Positions 1-7,476 of a DNA stretch of 22,519 bases are shown piece after piece. Position 1 is the stretch's first letter. The number at the start of each line of letters is the position of its first letter. The notes beneath the pieces were generated by a model. It saw nothing but the letters and a program-made list of their open reading frames with translations. It ran no database searches and was not told where the DNA came from. This stretch comes from RGIG3994 sp045589735. GTDB lineage: Bacteria > Bacillota > Clostridia > Oscillospirales > CAG-272. Both the position numbers and the translations under genes were made by a program. The stretch covers positions 1-22,519 of the forward strand of contig JAZNPQ010000054.1 in the NCBI GenBank assembly GCA_045589735.1, given 5' to 3'.

Positions 1-122
1 AATACAGCGTCGGGGGCGGGAAGTATGACTTCTTTATTTACGACAGATGCGATAAGTAGCCACAAAGCAAGCCAGAACAGCCCCGAGAGGCTGTATCCGA
101 CTGCTTTTTTTAGTATTTTCAT
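1..122 (-). CDS. ABC transporter permease, N-terminal fragment (runs off the window)
   Basis: Only the first 40 codons are present, read leftward from an ATG at 122-120; the rest lies outside the window. The visible part has a short basic N-terminus, one hydrophobic helix (about residues 13-28, rich in Leu, Trp and Ala) and then a VILPAPDAV-like stretch. That stretch, a 'LPxP' element just after the first helix, is typical of permeases in the nitrate/sulfonate/taurine (NitT/TauT, SsuC-like) ABC family. The start codon overlaps the stop of the upstream substrate-binding protein gene (ATGA), so the two are translationally coupled and almost certainly belong to one importer. The ATP-binding subunit is not visible and may lie further left. 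The family call is an inference from a short fragment plus context. Confidence 0.72.
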   Translation of the reverse strand, partial: MKILKKAVGYSLSGLFWLALWLLIASVVNKEVILPAPDAV

Positions 123-1195
123 TTTGCGGCTGCCGCTTTGATCTGAGCCTTGACAGCAGTTACCTTGGGTTCGGGAAGAAGCGCGATGTCAACAAGTCCT
201 GCGACAACTGCGTTTGACAGCTCGTCGGGCGATGCGTAGGTGTAATCGAACTTAACATCGGTACCGACCTTAAGACCGTTTTTCTCGATTATATATTTGA
301 GAATATACTCGGGGTTTGTGCCCTGACCGGGAACGTATACTGTTTTACCCTTGAGAGACGCTACGTCCGTGATCGTATTTCCTTTTTCAAGAACGTAAAG
401 CACACCGAGAGTATTGAGCGCGAGAACGTTTACGTTACCTGATGTTTTCTTATAGAGCGTGGACGCAAGATTTGTGGGAACTGCGGCGATATCGATACTT
501 CTGCCGACAATGCCTGCTGCTATCTGTGTTGCATCTGAAACTACGGTGAAATTATAATCAAGCGCAGCGTTACCCGCTTTTTTCTCGGACATAAGCTTAG
601 CCATGCCCATACCGGTCGTGCCCGAAAGAACGGTGACATTTACTTTAAGAGTGCTGTCGGGTGTAGCGGTGGTTTCGGGAGCAGTGTAGTAAAGACCGTC
701 GTTCGGAACAGCGCCGCCGATAGATGTGGGCTCTACGGAATAAAGAATATTATAGAACGCGGAAAGTGCTGCTTTCATAGCTGCACCGTCAACGTAAACG
801 ATATTGCAGTTCGGTATGGCAGCCTTTGCGATAGCGGCTTTGGGAAGGATACCCGCTTCTGCGATGAGATTGGATGCCGTGTCTATATCCTTGGAAATGA
901 ATTCGACTGATGCCTTGTATTCTGCGAGGAAGGCTTTTACCTCTGCGGGATGTGCGTCTGCGAATTCTTTTCTTATGATTATGCAGCCCTGTGCAAGAGA
1001 GTTCTGAGCTTCAGTGACCTTGTTCCATTCGGCGGTGAGGTCAAGTGCGGTGCGTAGCTCGTTTGAGTTTGACGGGTTTTTATTACCTGCGTCGGTTCCC
1101 GTCGTATCCTTCGGATCGTCAGACGTGCAGGCGACAAGACCGAGAGCAAGAATGATTGCGAGCATAAGCGTGAGGATTCTGGTTGTGATTTTCAT
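119..1195 (-). CDS. Lipoprotein ABC substrate-binding protein, NMT1/SsuA-like, apparently circularly permuted
   Basis: This 358-residue secreted lipoprotein has a basic N-terminus, a hydrophobic stretch (residues 7-21), a lipobox ending at Cys23 (LVAC) and a polar linker to about residue 44. It should be the ligand-capturing subunit of the importer whose permease overlaps its stop codon. The domain order is odd. Residues 46-170 (strand ALDLTAEW, then IIIRKEF...HP..VKAFL, ending PNDGLYY) resemble the part that normally ends NMT1/SsuA-type proteins. After a Thr/Pro-rich linker (171-182), residues 183-346 (LKVNVTVLSG, DIAAVPTNLA, SLKGKTVYVPGQGTNPEYIL, LLPEPKVT) resemble the part that normally begins them. 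The protein therefore reads as a circular permutant of a complete type II periplasmic-binding fold. The ATG is preceded by an AAGGAAAGG ribosome site, 26 bases after the regulator gene. The ligand cannot be read from sequence. Confidence 0.85.
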   Translation of the reverse strand: MKITTRILTLMLAIILALGLVACTSDDPKDTTGTDAGNKNPSNSNELRTALDLTAEWNKVTEAQNSLAQGCIIIRKEFADAHPAEVKAFLAEYKASVEFISKDIDTASNLIAEAGILPKAAIAKAAIPNCNIVYVDGAAMKAALSAFYNILYSVEPTSIGGAVPNDGLYYTAPETTATPDSTLKVNVTVLSGTTGMGMAKLMSEKKAGNAALDYNFTVVSDATQIAAGIVGRSIDIAAVPTNLASTLYKKTSGNVNVLALNTLGVLYVLEKGNTITDVASLKGKTVYVPGQGTNPEYILKYIIEKNGLKVGTDVKFDYTYASPDELSNAVVAGLVDIALLPEPKVTAVKAQIKAAAAK

Positions 1196-1221
1196 GGTTT
1201 TTTCCTTTCCTTGAGATAAGT

Positions 1222-1890
1222 TTATTTTTTTATTTTATAAAAATCAAGCATTTTGTCTCTGTCAATGATTAGTATGCTGTCTCCGTCGCGTTTTATGAAT
1301 CCGTCGGAGACCAGACTGTCAATTGCGCGGTAGAGAGACGCGCGACCGATATCGAGAAGCTCCGAGAGGGCATTCATCCGCATGTCGGGTTTGACTGTGT
1401 CTGTTTTAAATGAACCGAGATACAAAGCAAGCCTGCGTTCTGCCGAGCCCGAGGTGTAGAACATTATTTTCATATTGAGAAACCTTATTCTGCCCGACAG
1501 AAAATTTATGTAAGAGTACATAAAATCCTTGTCGTTTTCAAGCAAAAAAGAAACACACGACTCATCGATAAACAGAACACGGCAGGGCTTGTCTGCATTT
1601 ATTGCGCTGACTTCCGGAATTGCGCTTTTTTCAAAAAGAGTGGCAATACCGAAAACGTCACCTGCCTCAAGTCGCCGTAGAAGCACGCTTCGCTCACCGT
1701 CAGCCGAGTGAACTCTTGCAGAGCCCGAAAGAATAACTCCGACAAGCTTATTGCCCTTGCAGGCGATACGTTCACCCGATGAAAAAGCGCGTTCCTCAAA
1801 AATGCCTGCTTTTAACGCTTTTGAAAGGGAATCGGTGCTTGCGTTTTCAAAAAATCGCGAGCTTTTCAGCTTTTTTATATATTGTTCCAC
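1222..1890 (-). CDS. Crp/Fnr-family transcriptional regulator
   Basis: This is a 222-residue regulator with an N-terminal cyclic-nucleotide-binding-like beta barrel (about residues 15-120, with GDVFGIATLF in the usual 'GE.fGe..l' position), a long dimerisation helix (about 125-150) and a C-terminal winged helix-turn-helix (about 170-215, MNALSELLDIGRASLYRAI). It lacks the N-terminal cysteine cluster of oxygen-sensing FNR, so its effector is unknown. I chose the GTG at 1890 because a GAGGTG ribosome site sits six bases upstream. An in-frame ATG at 2019 would add 43 residues that run through the promoter and carry no domain. It is the first gene of the transport operon, 26 bases from the binding-protein gene, so it probably controls that operon and itself. 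Confidence 0.88.
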   Translation of the reverse strand: MEQYIKKLKSSRFFENASTDSLSKALKAGIFEERAFSSGERIACKGNKLVGVILSGSARVHSADGERSVLLRRLEAGDVFGIATLFEKSAIPEVSAINADKPCRVLFIDESCVSFLLENDKDFMYSYINFLSGRIRFLNMKIMFYTSGSAERRLALYLGSFKTDTVKPDMRMNALSELLDIGRASLYRAIDSLVSDGFIKRDGDSILIIDRDKMLDFYKIKK

Positions 1891-1910
1891 AAGTCTCACC
1901 TCTTTTTTAA

Positions 1911-1928
1911 GTGTATCATTTGAGACAC
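1911..1928. promoter_or_regulatory. Dyad operator over the transcription start of the regulator-transporter operon
   Basis: Read on the minus strand this is GTGTCTCAAATGATACAC, an 18-base dyad with 7 of 8 complementary arm positions around an AA centre. It begins 5 bases downstream of the -10 box and covers the expected start of transcription. Its size and symmetry suit a Crp/Fnr-type dimer, and its position suits repression. The natural candidate ligand is the regulator encoded immediately downstream, giving negative autoregulation. The dyad is seen directly; the binding protein is inferred. Confidence 0.6.
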
Positions 1929-1932
1929 TTTT

Positions 1933-1961
1933 ATTATAACAGAATACCCGTTCCGTGTCAA
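1933..1961 (-). promoter_or_regulatory. Consensus housekeeping promoter of the regulator-transporter operon
   Basis: On the minus strand there is a perfect TTGACA (1961-1956), a 17-base spacer and a perfect TATAAT (1938-1933). It drives leftward transcription of the Crp/Fnr-type regulator, the binding protein and the permease. A full-consensus promoter normally needs repression, which fits the dyad at 1911-1928. Confidence 0.9.
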
Positions 1962-2021
1962 TAGTTTTCATAAAAAATAAAGGTTTATATGTAAACTTTG
2001 TGTAAAATCGGGTTACCAATA

Positions 2022-2050
2022 TTTACATTTTTCGAAAAGTGCTGTATAAT
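2022..2050 (+). promoter_or_regulatory. Promoter of the nucleotidyltransferase-galE-galM operon
   Basis: TTTACA (2022-2027), a 17-base spacer and TATAAT (2045-2050) lie 40 bases upstream of the nucleotidyltransferase ATG. It is divergent from the promoter at 1933-1961. An 18-base imperfect dyad (1981-1998, AGGTTTATATGTAAACTT) lies between the two promoters and could be an operator for either. Confidence 0.85.
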
Positions 2051-2089
2051 GAGAAGAGTGATATATAAATATAATCTTATGGAGGCATT

Positions 2090-3001
2090 ATGACACTCGT
2101 TATTTTAGCGGCAGGTATGGGCTCACGTTACGGCGGTGGAGGGATCAAGCAGATAGACCCCATAACCGAAAACGGAGAATTTATAATCGACTATTCTATA
2201 TATGATGCCATACGCGCGGGATTTGATAATGTTGTAATAGTTATTAAAAAGGAAAATCTTGAGACCTTCAGAGAGACTGTCGGAGCAAGAGTTGAGTCTA
2301 AGGTAAAGGTAACGTACGTTTTCCAGGATATTAACGACCTGCCGGAAGGCTACACCTGTCCCGAAGGACGCATAAAGCCTTGGGGAACGGGACACGCGAT
2401 CCTTGCGGCGAGAGACGTCGTTAAGGACAATTTTGCGGCTATAAACGCAGACGATTTTTACGGCAGAGACGCATTTGTGAAGCTCGCAGAGCATCTGAAA
2501 AACGCAAAAACAGAGAACGGTGTATCTGACTCGTGTATGGTAGGATACGTTCTTAAGCATACTTTGACCGATAACGGAAGTGTATCTCGCGGAGAATGTA
2601 TAGTAAACGAAAACGGATACCTTGAACGTATCACCGAGAGAACCAAGATAGTCAAGGGAGACGGCGTCGCCTTATATAAGGCAGAGAACGGTGAGGACGT
2701 CCCGCTTTCGCTTGATACCGTTGTGTCTATGAACTGCTTTGGATTTGCCGCAGGAGTTATGAAGCACTTTGAAGAGGGCTTTAAGGAATTTCTTAAGGAC
2801 AACTCGACGAGCCTTACAGCTGAGTATTACTATCCCGGTGCGGTGTTCAAAATGATACGTGAAAATAAGGCAACGGTAAAGGTATACAACACCGATTCAA
2901 AGTGGTACGGTGTAACGTATATAGAAGACAAACCCGGGGTTATGGCGGCAATAAGAGGACTTATCGCAAACGGTGAATATCCCGACAATCTTTGGAAATA
3001 A
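2090..3001 (+). CDS. Sugar-phosphate nucleotidyltransferase-like protein
   Basis: This 303-residue cytoplasmic protein begins with the nucleotidyltransferase signature LAAGMGSRYGG (residues 6-16) followed by KQ at 20-21, the nucleotide-binding loop of NTP-transferase (GlmU/GalU/RmlA-like) enzymes. The INADDFYG segment (D121, D122) is the expected metal and sugar-nucleotide site. KPWGTGHAI (about residues 100-108) matches the substrate loop of this fold. The start has a TGGAGG ribosome site seven bases upstream. It is followed after 34 bases by galE and then galM, so it probably activates a hexose-1-phosphate with an NTP, perhaps galactose- or glucose-1-phosphate with UTP. The real substrate is not shown by the sequence. 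Compared with the usual GSRYGGLKQ the loop reads GSRYGGGGIKQ, a two-residue expansion. Confidence 0.85.
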   Translation: MTLVILAAGMGSRYGGGGIKQIDPITENGEFIIDYSIYDAIRAGFDNVVIVIKKENLETFRETVGARVESKVKVTYVFQDINDLPEGYTCPEGRIKPWGTGHAILAARDVVKDNFAAINADDFYGRDAFVKLAEHLKNAKTENGVSDSCMVGYVLKHTLTDNGSVSRGECIVNENGYLERITERTKIVKGDGVALYKAENGEDVPLSLDTVVSMNCFGFAAGVMKHFEEGFKEFLKDNSTSLTAEYYYPGAVFKMIRENKATVKVYNTDSKWYGVTYIEDKPGVMAAIRGLIANGEYPDNLWK

Positions 3002-3035
3002 AATAAAAAATTAAAAGATAGAAACCGAGGTAAAA

Positions 3036-4049
3036 ATGGCAATTCTTGTAACCGGAGGTGCCGGATTTATTGGCACACACACACTTGTTGAGCTGCTTGA
3101 GGCAGAATACGACGCAGTGGTATTTGATAATTACTATAACAGTAAGCCCGAAGCACTTAAGCGCGTTAAAAAGATAACTGATAAAGACTTTAAGTTTTAC
3201 GAAGCCGATATGCTCGATATAGAGGTACTCGATAAGATATTTGACGAAAACGAAATAGAGGCTGTAATTCATTTTGCGGGGCTCAAGGCTGTTGGAGAAT
3301 CGGTAAAAGAACCGATAAGATACTACCACAACAACATTACAGGTACGCTTAACCTGATAGACTCTATGAGCCGTCACGGTGTAAAAAGCATAGTTTTCAG
3401 CTCCTCGGCAACCGTATACGGTCAGCCGAAAAGTGTCCCGATAAGAGAGGATTTTCCGCTCAAAACCTTTAATCCGTACGGCGAAACAAAGCTGATGATA
3501 GAGAGAATACTCTCCGATCTATACGTTTCAGACCCCGAATGGAGTATTACCATCCTTCGTTATTTTAATCCCGTGGGAGCGCATCCGAGCGGTCTTATCG
3601 GTGAGGACCCCAAGGGAATACCGAACAATCTGTTCCCGTATATAACACGGGTTGCAGGCGGCAGATTGCCTCACCTCAACGTATTTGGCGGAGACTATCC
3701 CACACACGACGGTACGGGTGTGCGTGACTATATCCACGTAGTAGACCTCGCAAAGGCTCACATCGCGGCGCTAAAATATACCGCAAAGAATAAAGGTGTT
3801 GAGTATTTCAACGTAGGCACGGGAGAGGGATACTCGGTTCTTGATATGGTAAAGGCGTATGAAAGAGTGACCGGTAAGAAGATAGAATACAAGATGTGTG
3901 ACCGCCGTCCCGGTGATATTGCGGAATGCTATGCAGACCCACAAAAAGCCGCAGAAAAGCTCGGTTGGTCGGCAATATACGGCATTGATGATATGTGCCG
4001 CGACTCTGATAATTGGCAAACAAAGAATCCCGACGGTTACGGTGAATAA
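3036..4049 (+). CDS. galE: UDP-glucose 4-epimerase
   Basis: This 337-residue enzyme interconverts UDP-glucose and UDP-galactose using tightly bound NAD. It is a short-chain dehydrogenase-type protein with the N-terminal Rossmann motif TGGAGFIGTHT (residues 6-16), the catalytic serine in SSSATVYG (Ser124) and the YxxxK pair at Tyr148 and Lys152 (PYGETK). RYFNPVGAHPSG and the GVRDYIHVVDLAKAH segment are diagnostic of GalE within the extended family. The length matches bacterial GalE (about 330-340). A GAGG ribosome site precedes the ATG. It is the middle gene of a sugar operon, one base before galM by the start chosen there, and 34 bases after a nucleotidyltransferase gene that could supply its UDP-hexose. 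Confidence 0.96.
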   Translation: MAILVTGGAGFIGTHTLVELLEAEYDAVVFDNYYNSKPEALKRVKKITDKDFKFYEADMLDIEVLDKIFDENEIEAVIHFAGLKAVGESVKEPIRYYHNNITGTLNLIDSMSRHGVKSIVFSSSATVYGQPKSVPIREDFPLKTFNPYGETKLMIERILSDLYVSDPEWSITILRYFNPVGAHPSGLIGEDPKGIPNNLFPYITRVAGGRLPHLNVFGGDYPTHDGTGVRDYIHVVDLAKAHIAALKYTAKNKGVEYFNVGTGEGYSVLDMVKAYERVTGKKIEYKMCDRRPGDIAECYADPQKAAEKLGWSAIYGIDDMCRDSDNWQTKNPDGYGE

Positions 4050-4050
4050 A

Positions 4051-5115
4051 GTGACTATAAAGAAAAAGCTTTTTGGAATAATGCCTGAAGGAAAAGAAGT
4101 GTATTCGTATACACTTCGAAATAAAAGCGGAATGAAGGTCAAGCTCTGTGAGTACGGCGGAGCTATCATGCAGATAAAGACTGTAGACAAGAACGGCTCG
4201 TACGACGACGTCGTTTGCGGCTACAATTCACTTGACAGCTATATCGATGCAGACGGATACCAGGGAGCGCTGATAGGACGAATCGGAAACCGAATAGCAA
4301 AGGGTAAATTCACGCTTGACGGCAAGGAATATTCGCTCTTTATCAATAACGGACCTAATTCACTTCACGGCGGCGAGTACGGTTTTAACGCTAAGGTCTG
4401 GGATTCCGAAGCTATTGAAGGAGACGAGCCCAAGGTCATATTCCGTACTGTTTCTCCAGACGGAGAAGAGGGATATCCGGGAACTCTTAAAATAACTGTT
4501 ACCTATACGCTCACCGAGAAAAACGGTCTTTCGATAGAATACAGCGCAACGACCGACAAAAAGACGATAGTAAATCTGACAAATCACGTATATTTCAACC
4601 TTTGCGGATATGCGTCGGGCAGTGTGCTTGGTCATAAGCTCTGGCTCGATGCCGACACCTATCTGCCGACAGATGACAGCCTTATACCTACGGGTGAGCT
4701 TAAGTCGGTTGAGGGAACACCCTTCGATTTCAGAGAAGAAAAGACTGTCGGACGCGATTTTGACCTGAACGACACAGATATGGGTCTTGCGGGCGGATAC
4801 GACCACTGTATGAACTTTATCGGCGGCTCAAGTGAAGAGCCGAAGCTCCGTGCGATACTTACAGACCCAGTAAGCGGCAGACAGATGAAGATGTACACCG
4901 ACCAGCCCTCTGTACAGTTCTATTCGGGCAATTTCCTTAACAACGAAAAATATCCCTTTAAGAACGGATGTCCGCAGAGACCGCAAATGGCGCTTTGTCT
5001 TGAAACGCAAAAGATGCCCGACAGCATAAACCATGAAAACTTCACGTCGGTCGTGCTTGACGTAGGAGAGACTTACAAGCATAAAACAGTTTATGAATTT
5101 TCTGTAGTTAAATAA
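4051..5115 (+). CDS. galM: Aldose 1-epimerase (galactose mutarotase)
   Basis: This 354-residue cytoplasmic enzyme interconverts alpha and beta anomers of galactose or glucose. Family landmarks are present in order: NYGG-like CEYGGAI, GRIGNRIAKGKF, NGPNSLHGG (His106, substrate-binding), LTNHVYFNL (His179, the general acid) and LETQKMPDSIN (Glu318, the general base). The start is a judgement. GTG at 4051 has GGTG six bases upstream, lies directly after the galE stop and gives an N-terminus (MTIKKKLFG..PEGKEVYSYTL) like that of homologues. The in-frame GTG at 4042 and ATG at 4081 are less likely, and longer forms reaching 3898 would overlap galE heavily. Its stop codon lies inside the shared terminator with argH. 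Confidence 0.93.
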   Translation: MTIKKKLFGIMPEGKEVYSYTLRNKSGMKVKLCEYGGAIMQIKTVDKNGSYDDVVCGYNSLDSYIDADGYQGALIGRIGNRIAKGKFTLDGKEYSLFINNGPNSLHGGEYGFNAKVWDSEAIEGDEPKVIFRTVSPDGEEGYPGTLKITVTYTLTEKNGLSIEYSATTDKKTIVNLTNHVYFNLCGYASGSVLGHKLWLDADTYLPTDDSLIPTGELKSVEGTPFDFREEKTVGRDFDLNDTDMGLAGGYDHCMNFIGGSSEEPKLRAILTDPVSGRQMKMYTDQPSVQFYSGNFLNNEKYPFKNGCPQRPQMALCLETQKMPDSINHENFTSVVLDVGETYKHKTVYEFSVVK

Positions 5116-5156
5116 CGAAAAAGGACTGAATTTCAGTCCTTTTTCGTTATTTTCTC
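5111..5156. terminator. Bidirectional intrinsic terminator between galM and argH
   Basis: A 20-base inverted repeat (arms 5111-5130 and 5132-5151) has an AATAACGAAAAAGG arm and its complement ending in T-rich sequence. Both strands present a stem followed by a T-tract. The stop codons of both convergent genes (galM TAA at 5113-5115 and argH TAA at 5149-5147) are inside the stem. Confidence 0.9.
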
Positions 5157-6526
5157 ATTTCTATGAAATTTTTGAGTATATCAAGTTGTTTCTTTACCGA
5201 TTCCGGTGACGGACCGCCGCGTACGTTTCTCTCGGCAACGCAGTTTTCAAGGTCAACCGCTTTGTAAACTCCGTCGTCAAATACGTCGGAAGCTGCCTTG
5301 TAATCTTTGGGGGTGAGCGTTTCAAATGTCTTGCCGGTCTCAATGCAGTATGCAACGAGCTTACCGGTTATCTTATACGCGCTCCTGAAGGGAACGCCCT
5401 GCTTTACAAGATAGTCGGCGCAGTCGGTGGCATTTATAAATCCGCCCGACGCGGCATTTCTGAGCTTTGAGCGGTTTGGTCTTGCCGTCTCGAGCATCGG
5501 TCTGAATATATCGAGACACATTTTAACGGTATCGACAGCGTCAAAAATGTTTTCCTTGTCTTCCTGCATATCCTTGTTATATGCAAGCGGGATGCCCTTC
5601 ATAACCGTGAAAAGCGCGGTCATATCACCGTATACGCGTCCCGTCTTACCTCTGACAAGCTCGGCTATGTCGGGGTTTTTCTTTTGAGGCATAATGGACG
5701 AGCCGGTTGCAAATGCATCGTCAAGCTCGATAAAGCCGAATTCGGACGAGCACCAGAGAATTATCTCCTCGGAGAAACGGCTGAGATGCATCATAAGAAT
5801 CGAGAGGGCAGAGGACAGCTCAAGCACGTAGTCACGGTCGGAAACGCCGTCAATGCTGTTCTCGGTTACTTTTGAAAATCCAAGAAGCTCGGCAACTCGT
5901 TCGCGGTTTATAGGATAGGTAGTTGCGGCAAGAGCGCAAGAGCCGAGTGGCATAACGTCGGTCTCCTCATATACGCGGTTTAATCTTTCATAGTCACGCA
6001 TAAGCATCTGCGCGTACGCCATAAGATAATGACCGAGAGTGAGCGGCTGTGCTCTTTGCAGATGTGTGTAACCGGGCATAACTGCGTCGTAATACTCGTT
6101 TGCTTTGTCGTATATTACCTCAAGCAGCTTGAGAGTAAGCTCCTGTATTTCGCGTATTTCCTTTTTGAGATACATACGAAGGTCAAGCGCAACCTGGTCG
6201 TTACGCGACCTTGAGGTGTGCAGTCTTTTTCCCGTATCACCGATACGCTCGGTAAGAACCGACTCGATAAACATATGTATATCCTCAGCGTCCGGGTCAA
6301 ACATCAGTCTGCCGTTATCGATATCGTCAAGTATTTCAAGCAATGTTTTGCAAATAAGCTTTGAATCCTCAAGTGAAATTATACCGCACTCACCGAGCAT
6401 AGTCGCGTGAGCAACAGAGCCCGTAATGTCCTCGCGGTACATACGGCAGTCGAAGCTTATAGATGAATTAAAATCGTTTACACGGCTGTCGGGTGTGCCC
6501 GAAAACCGTCCGTCCCACATTTTCAT
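5147..6526 (-). CDS. argH: Argininosuccinate lyase
   Basis: This 459-residue cytoplasmic enzyme cleaves argininosuccinate to arginine and fumarate, the last step of arginine synthesis. It begins MWDGRFSG, typical of ArgH, and carries the fumarase/aspartase superfamily signature GSSIMPQKKNPD at residues 275-286, which includes the flexible catalytic-serine loop. TSRSRNDQVALDLRMYLK and MPGYTHLQRAQPLTLGHYL are the two other conserved regions. The length is normal (about 455-465). An AAGGA ribosome site and its own promoter (6561-6589) show it is transcribed alone. argG, its usual partner, is not adjacent, so arginine synthesis genes are probably dispersed in this genome. Confidence 0.97.
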   Translation of the reverse strand: MKMWDGRFSGTPDSRVNDFNSSISFDCRMYREDITGSVAHATMLGECGIISLEDSKLICKTLLEILDDIDNGRLMFDPDAEDIHMFIESVLTERIGDTGKRLHTSRSRNDQVALDLRMYLKKEIREIQELTLKLLEVIYDKANEYYDAVMPGYTHLQRAQPLTLGHYLMAYAQMLMRDYERLNRVYEETDVMPLGSCALAATTYPINRERVAELLGFSKVTENSIDGVSDRDYVLELSSALSILMMHLSRFSEEIILWCSSEFGFIELDDAFATGSSIMPQKKNPDIAELVRGKTGRVYGDMTALFTVMKGIPLAYNKDMQEDKENIFDAVDTVKMCLDIFRPMLETARPNRSKLRNAASGGFINATDCADYLVKQGVPFRSAYKITGKLVAYCIETGKTFETLTPKDYKAASDVFDDGVYKAVDLENCVAERNVRGGPSPESVKKQLDILKNFIEMRK

Positions 6527-6560
6527 GTAAAAAGTTCCTTTTCAATCAAAAATATGTATC

Positions 6561-6589
6561 ATTATAACTCAAAAATTTATATTCGTCAA
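6561..6589 (-). promoter_or_regulatory. Promoter of argH
   Basis: On the minus strand TTGACG (6589-6584) and TATAAT (6566-6561) are separated by 17 bases, 35 bases before the argH start. I see no clear ARG-box dyad next to it. Confidence 0.85.
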
Positions 6590-6685
6590 TAGTTTTGCCT
6601 TGCAATACATAAATTTCAACGTAAAAAAAACTGTTTTTCTCTAAAACTAATATAAAACCGACGATAAATTGAAAGGAAAAATACA

Positions 6686-7474
6686 ATGAAAAAACTTTTA
6701 TCAGTATTTGTGACGGTCTTTGTTTTGCTTTCATATTTTATATTGCCGACAAGCGCGAAAAAGACTGCTGTGTGTAATTGGTATTGCGTAAGACGCACGG
6801 GGCATCTTCAGCCGTCGTGCGAGCCGGCAATGAGTTTTATAGAAAAATATAACGGCTACTATATAGATAAAAAGCACGGCGATTCGTGTGACGAAAAGGT
6901 GGTATATCTGACTTTTGATGCGGGATATGAGAACGGAAACGTAGAAAAAATACTCAACGTGCTGAAAAATGAGCAGGTAATAGGTGCGTTTTTTGTACTG
7001 TCGCATCTTATCGAGGCAAATACCGAGCTTGTAAAGCGTATGGCAGACGAGGGGCATACGGTATGCAATCATACCGCAAAGCACAAGGATATGACAAGAT
7101 ATCATAATATAGAAGAGTTTGCGGCAGAGCTTGCGGAACTTGAAGCTCTGTATTCCGAGAAAATAGGCGGAAATATGGCAAAATACTACAGACCGCCCGA
7201 GGGAAAGTTCAGCGAGGAAAATCTTGATTTCGCGAACAGACTTGGATATAAAACGGTATTCTGGAGCTTTGCGTATGCCGATTGGGACAATGCACATCAG
7301 ATGTCTCCCGAAGCCGCCGAGAAAAAAATACTCGACAATATTCACAACGGCGCTGTGCTCCTTCTTCATCCGACATCCGAAACAAACGCAAAAATACTCG
7401 GTAAGGTAATAAGGGCACTCAAAGCACAGGGATACAGATTCGGAACGCTCGACGAGCTGACGGGTGGTGTTTGA
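6686..7474 (+). CDS. Polysaccharide deacetylase of the PdaA type (carbohydrate esterase family 4)
   Basis: This 262-residue secreted protein has an N-terminal signal peptide (about residues 1-24, KKLLSVFVTVFVLLSYF.. with a cleavage site near TSA). The deacetylase domain shows TFDAGYENG (Asp78 as catalytic base), metal-binding His129 and His133 in CNHTAKH, RPPEG (169-173), WSFAYADWD and LLLHP (His228). The extended TFDxGYENG and the ADW region are PdaA-like; PdaA removes acetyl groups from muramic acid in spore-cortex peptidoglycan so that the delta-lactam can form. The residue after the catalytic Asp is Ala79 rather than the metal-binding Asp of ordinary family members, as expected for this subgroup. 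A GAAAGGA ribosome site precedes the ATG. The gene is directly followed by a second deacetylase. A spore role is inferred. Confidence 0.88.
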   Translation: MKKLLSVFVTVFVLLSYFILPTSAKKTAVCNWYCVRRTGHLQPSCEPAMSFIEKYNGYYIDKKHGDSCDEKVVYLTFDAGYENGNVEKILNVLKNEQVIGAFFVLSHLIEANTELVKRMADEGHTVCNHTAKHKDMTRYHNIEEFAAELAELEALYSEKIGGNMAKYYRPPEGKFSEENLDFANRLGYKTVFWSFAYADWDNAHQMSPEAAEKKILDNIHNGAVLLLHPTSETNAKILGKVIRALKAQGYRFGTLDELTGGV

Positions 7475-7476
7475 CA

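Noticed and set aside
1891..2019. N-terminal extension of the Crp/Fnr regulator from the ATG at 2019
   Set aside because: It would run through the -35, -10 and operator, encodes no recognisable domain, and the GTG at 1890 has a strong ribosome site.
3898..4050. galM start inside galE
   Set aside because: A 150-base overlap in another frame, with no family similarity in the extra residues.
6590..6685. Promoter for the PdaA-type gene
   Set aside because: A TATAAA at 6651-6656 has no -35 partner, and matches to forespore sigma consensus were too loose to call.
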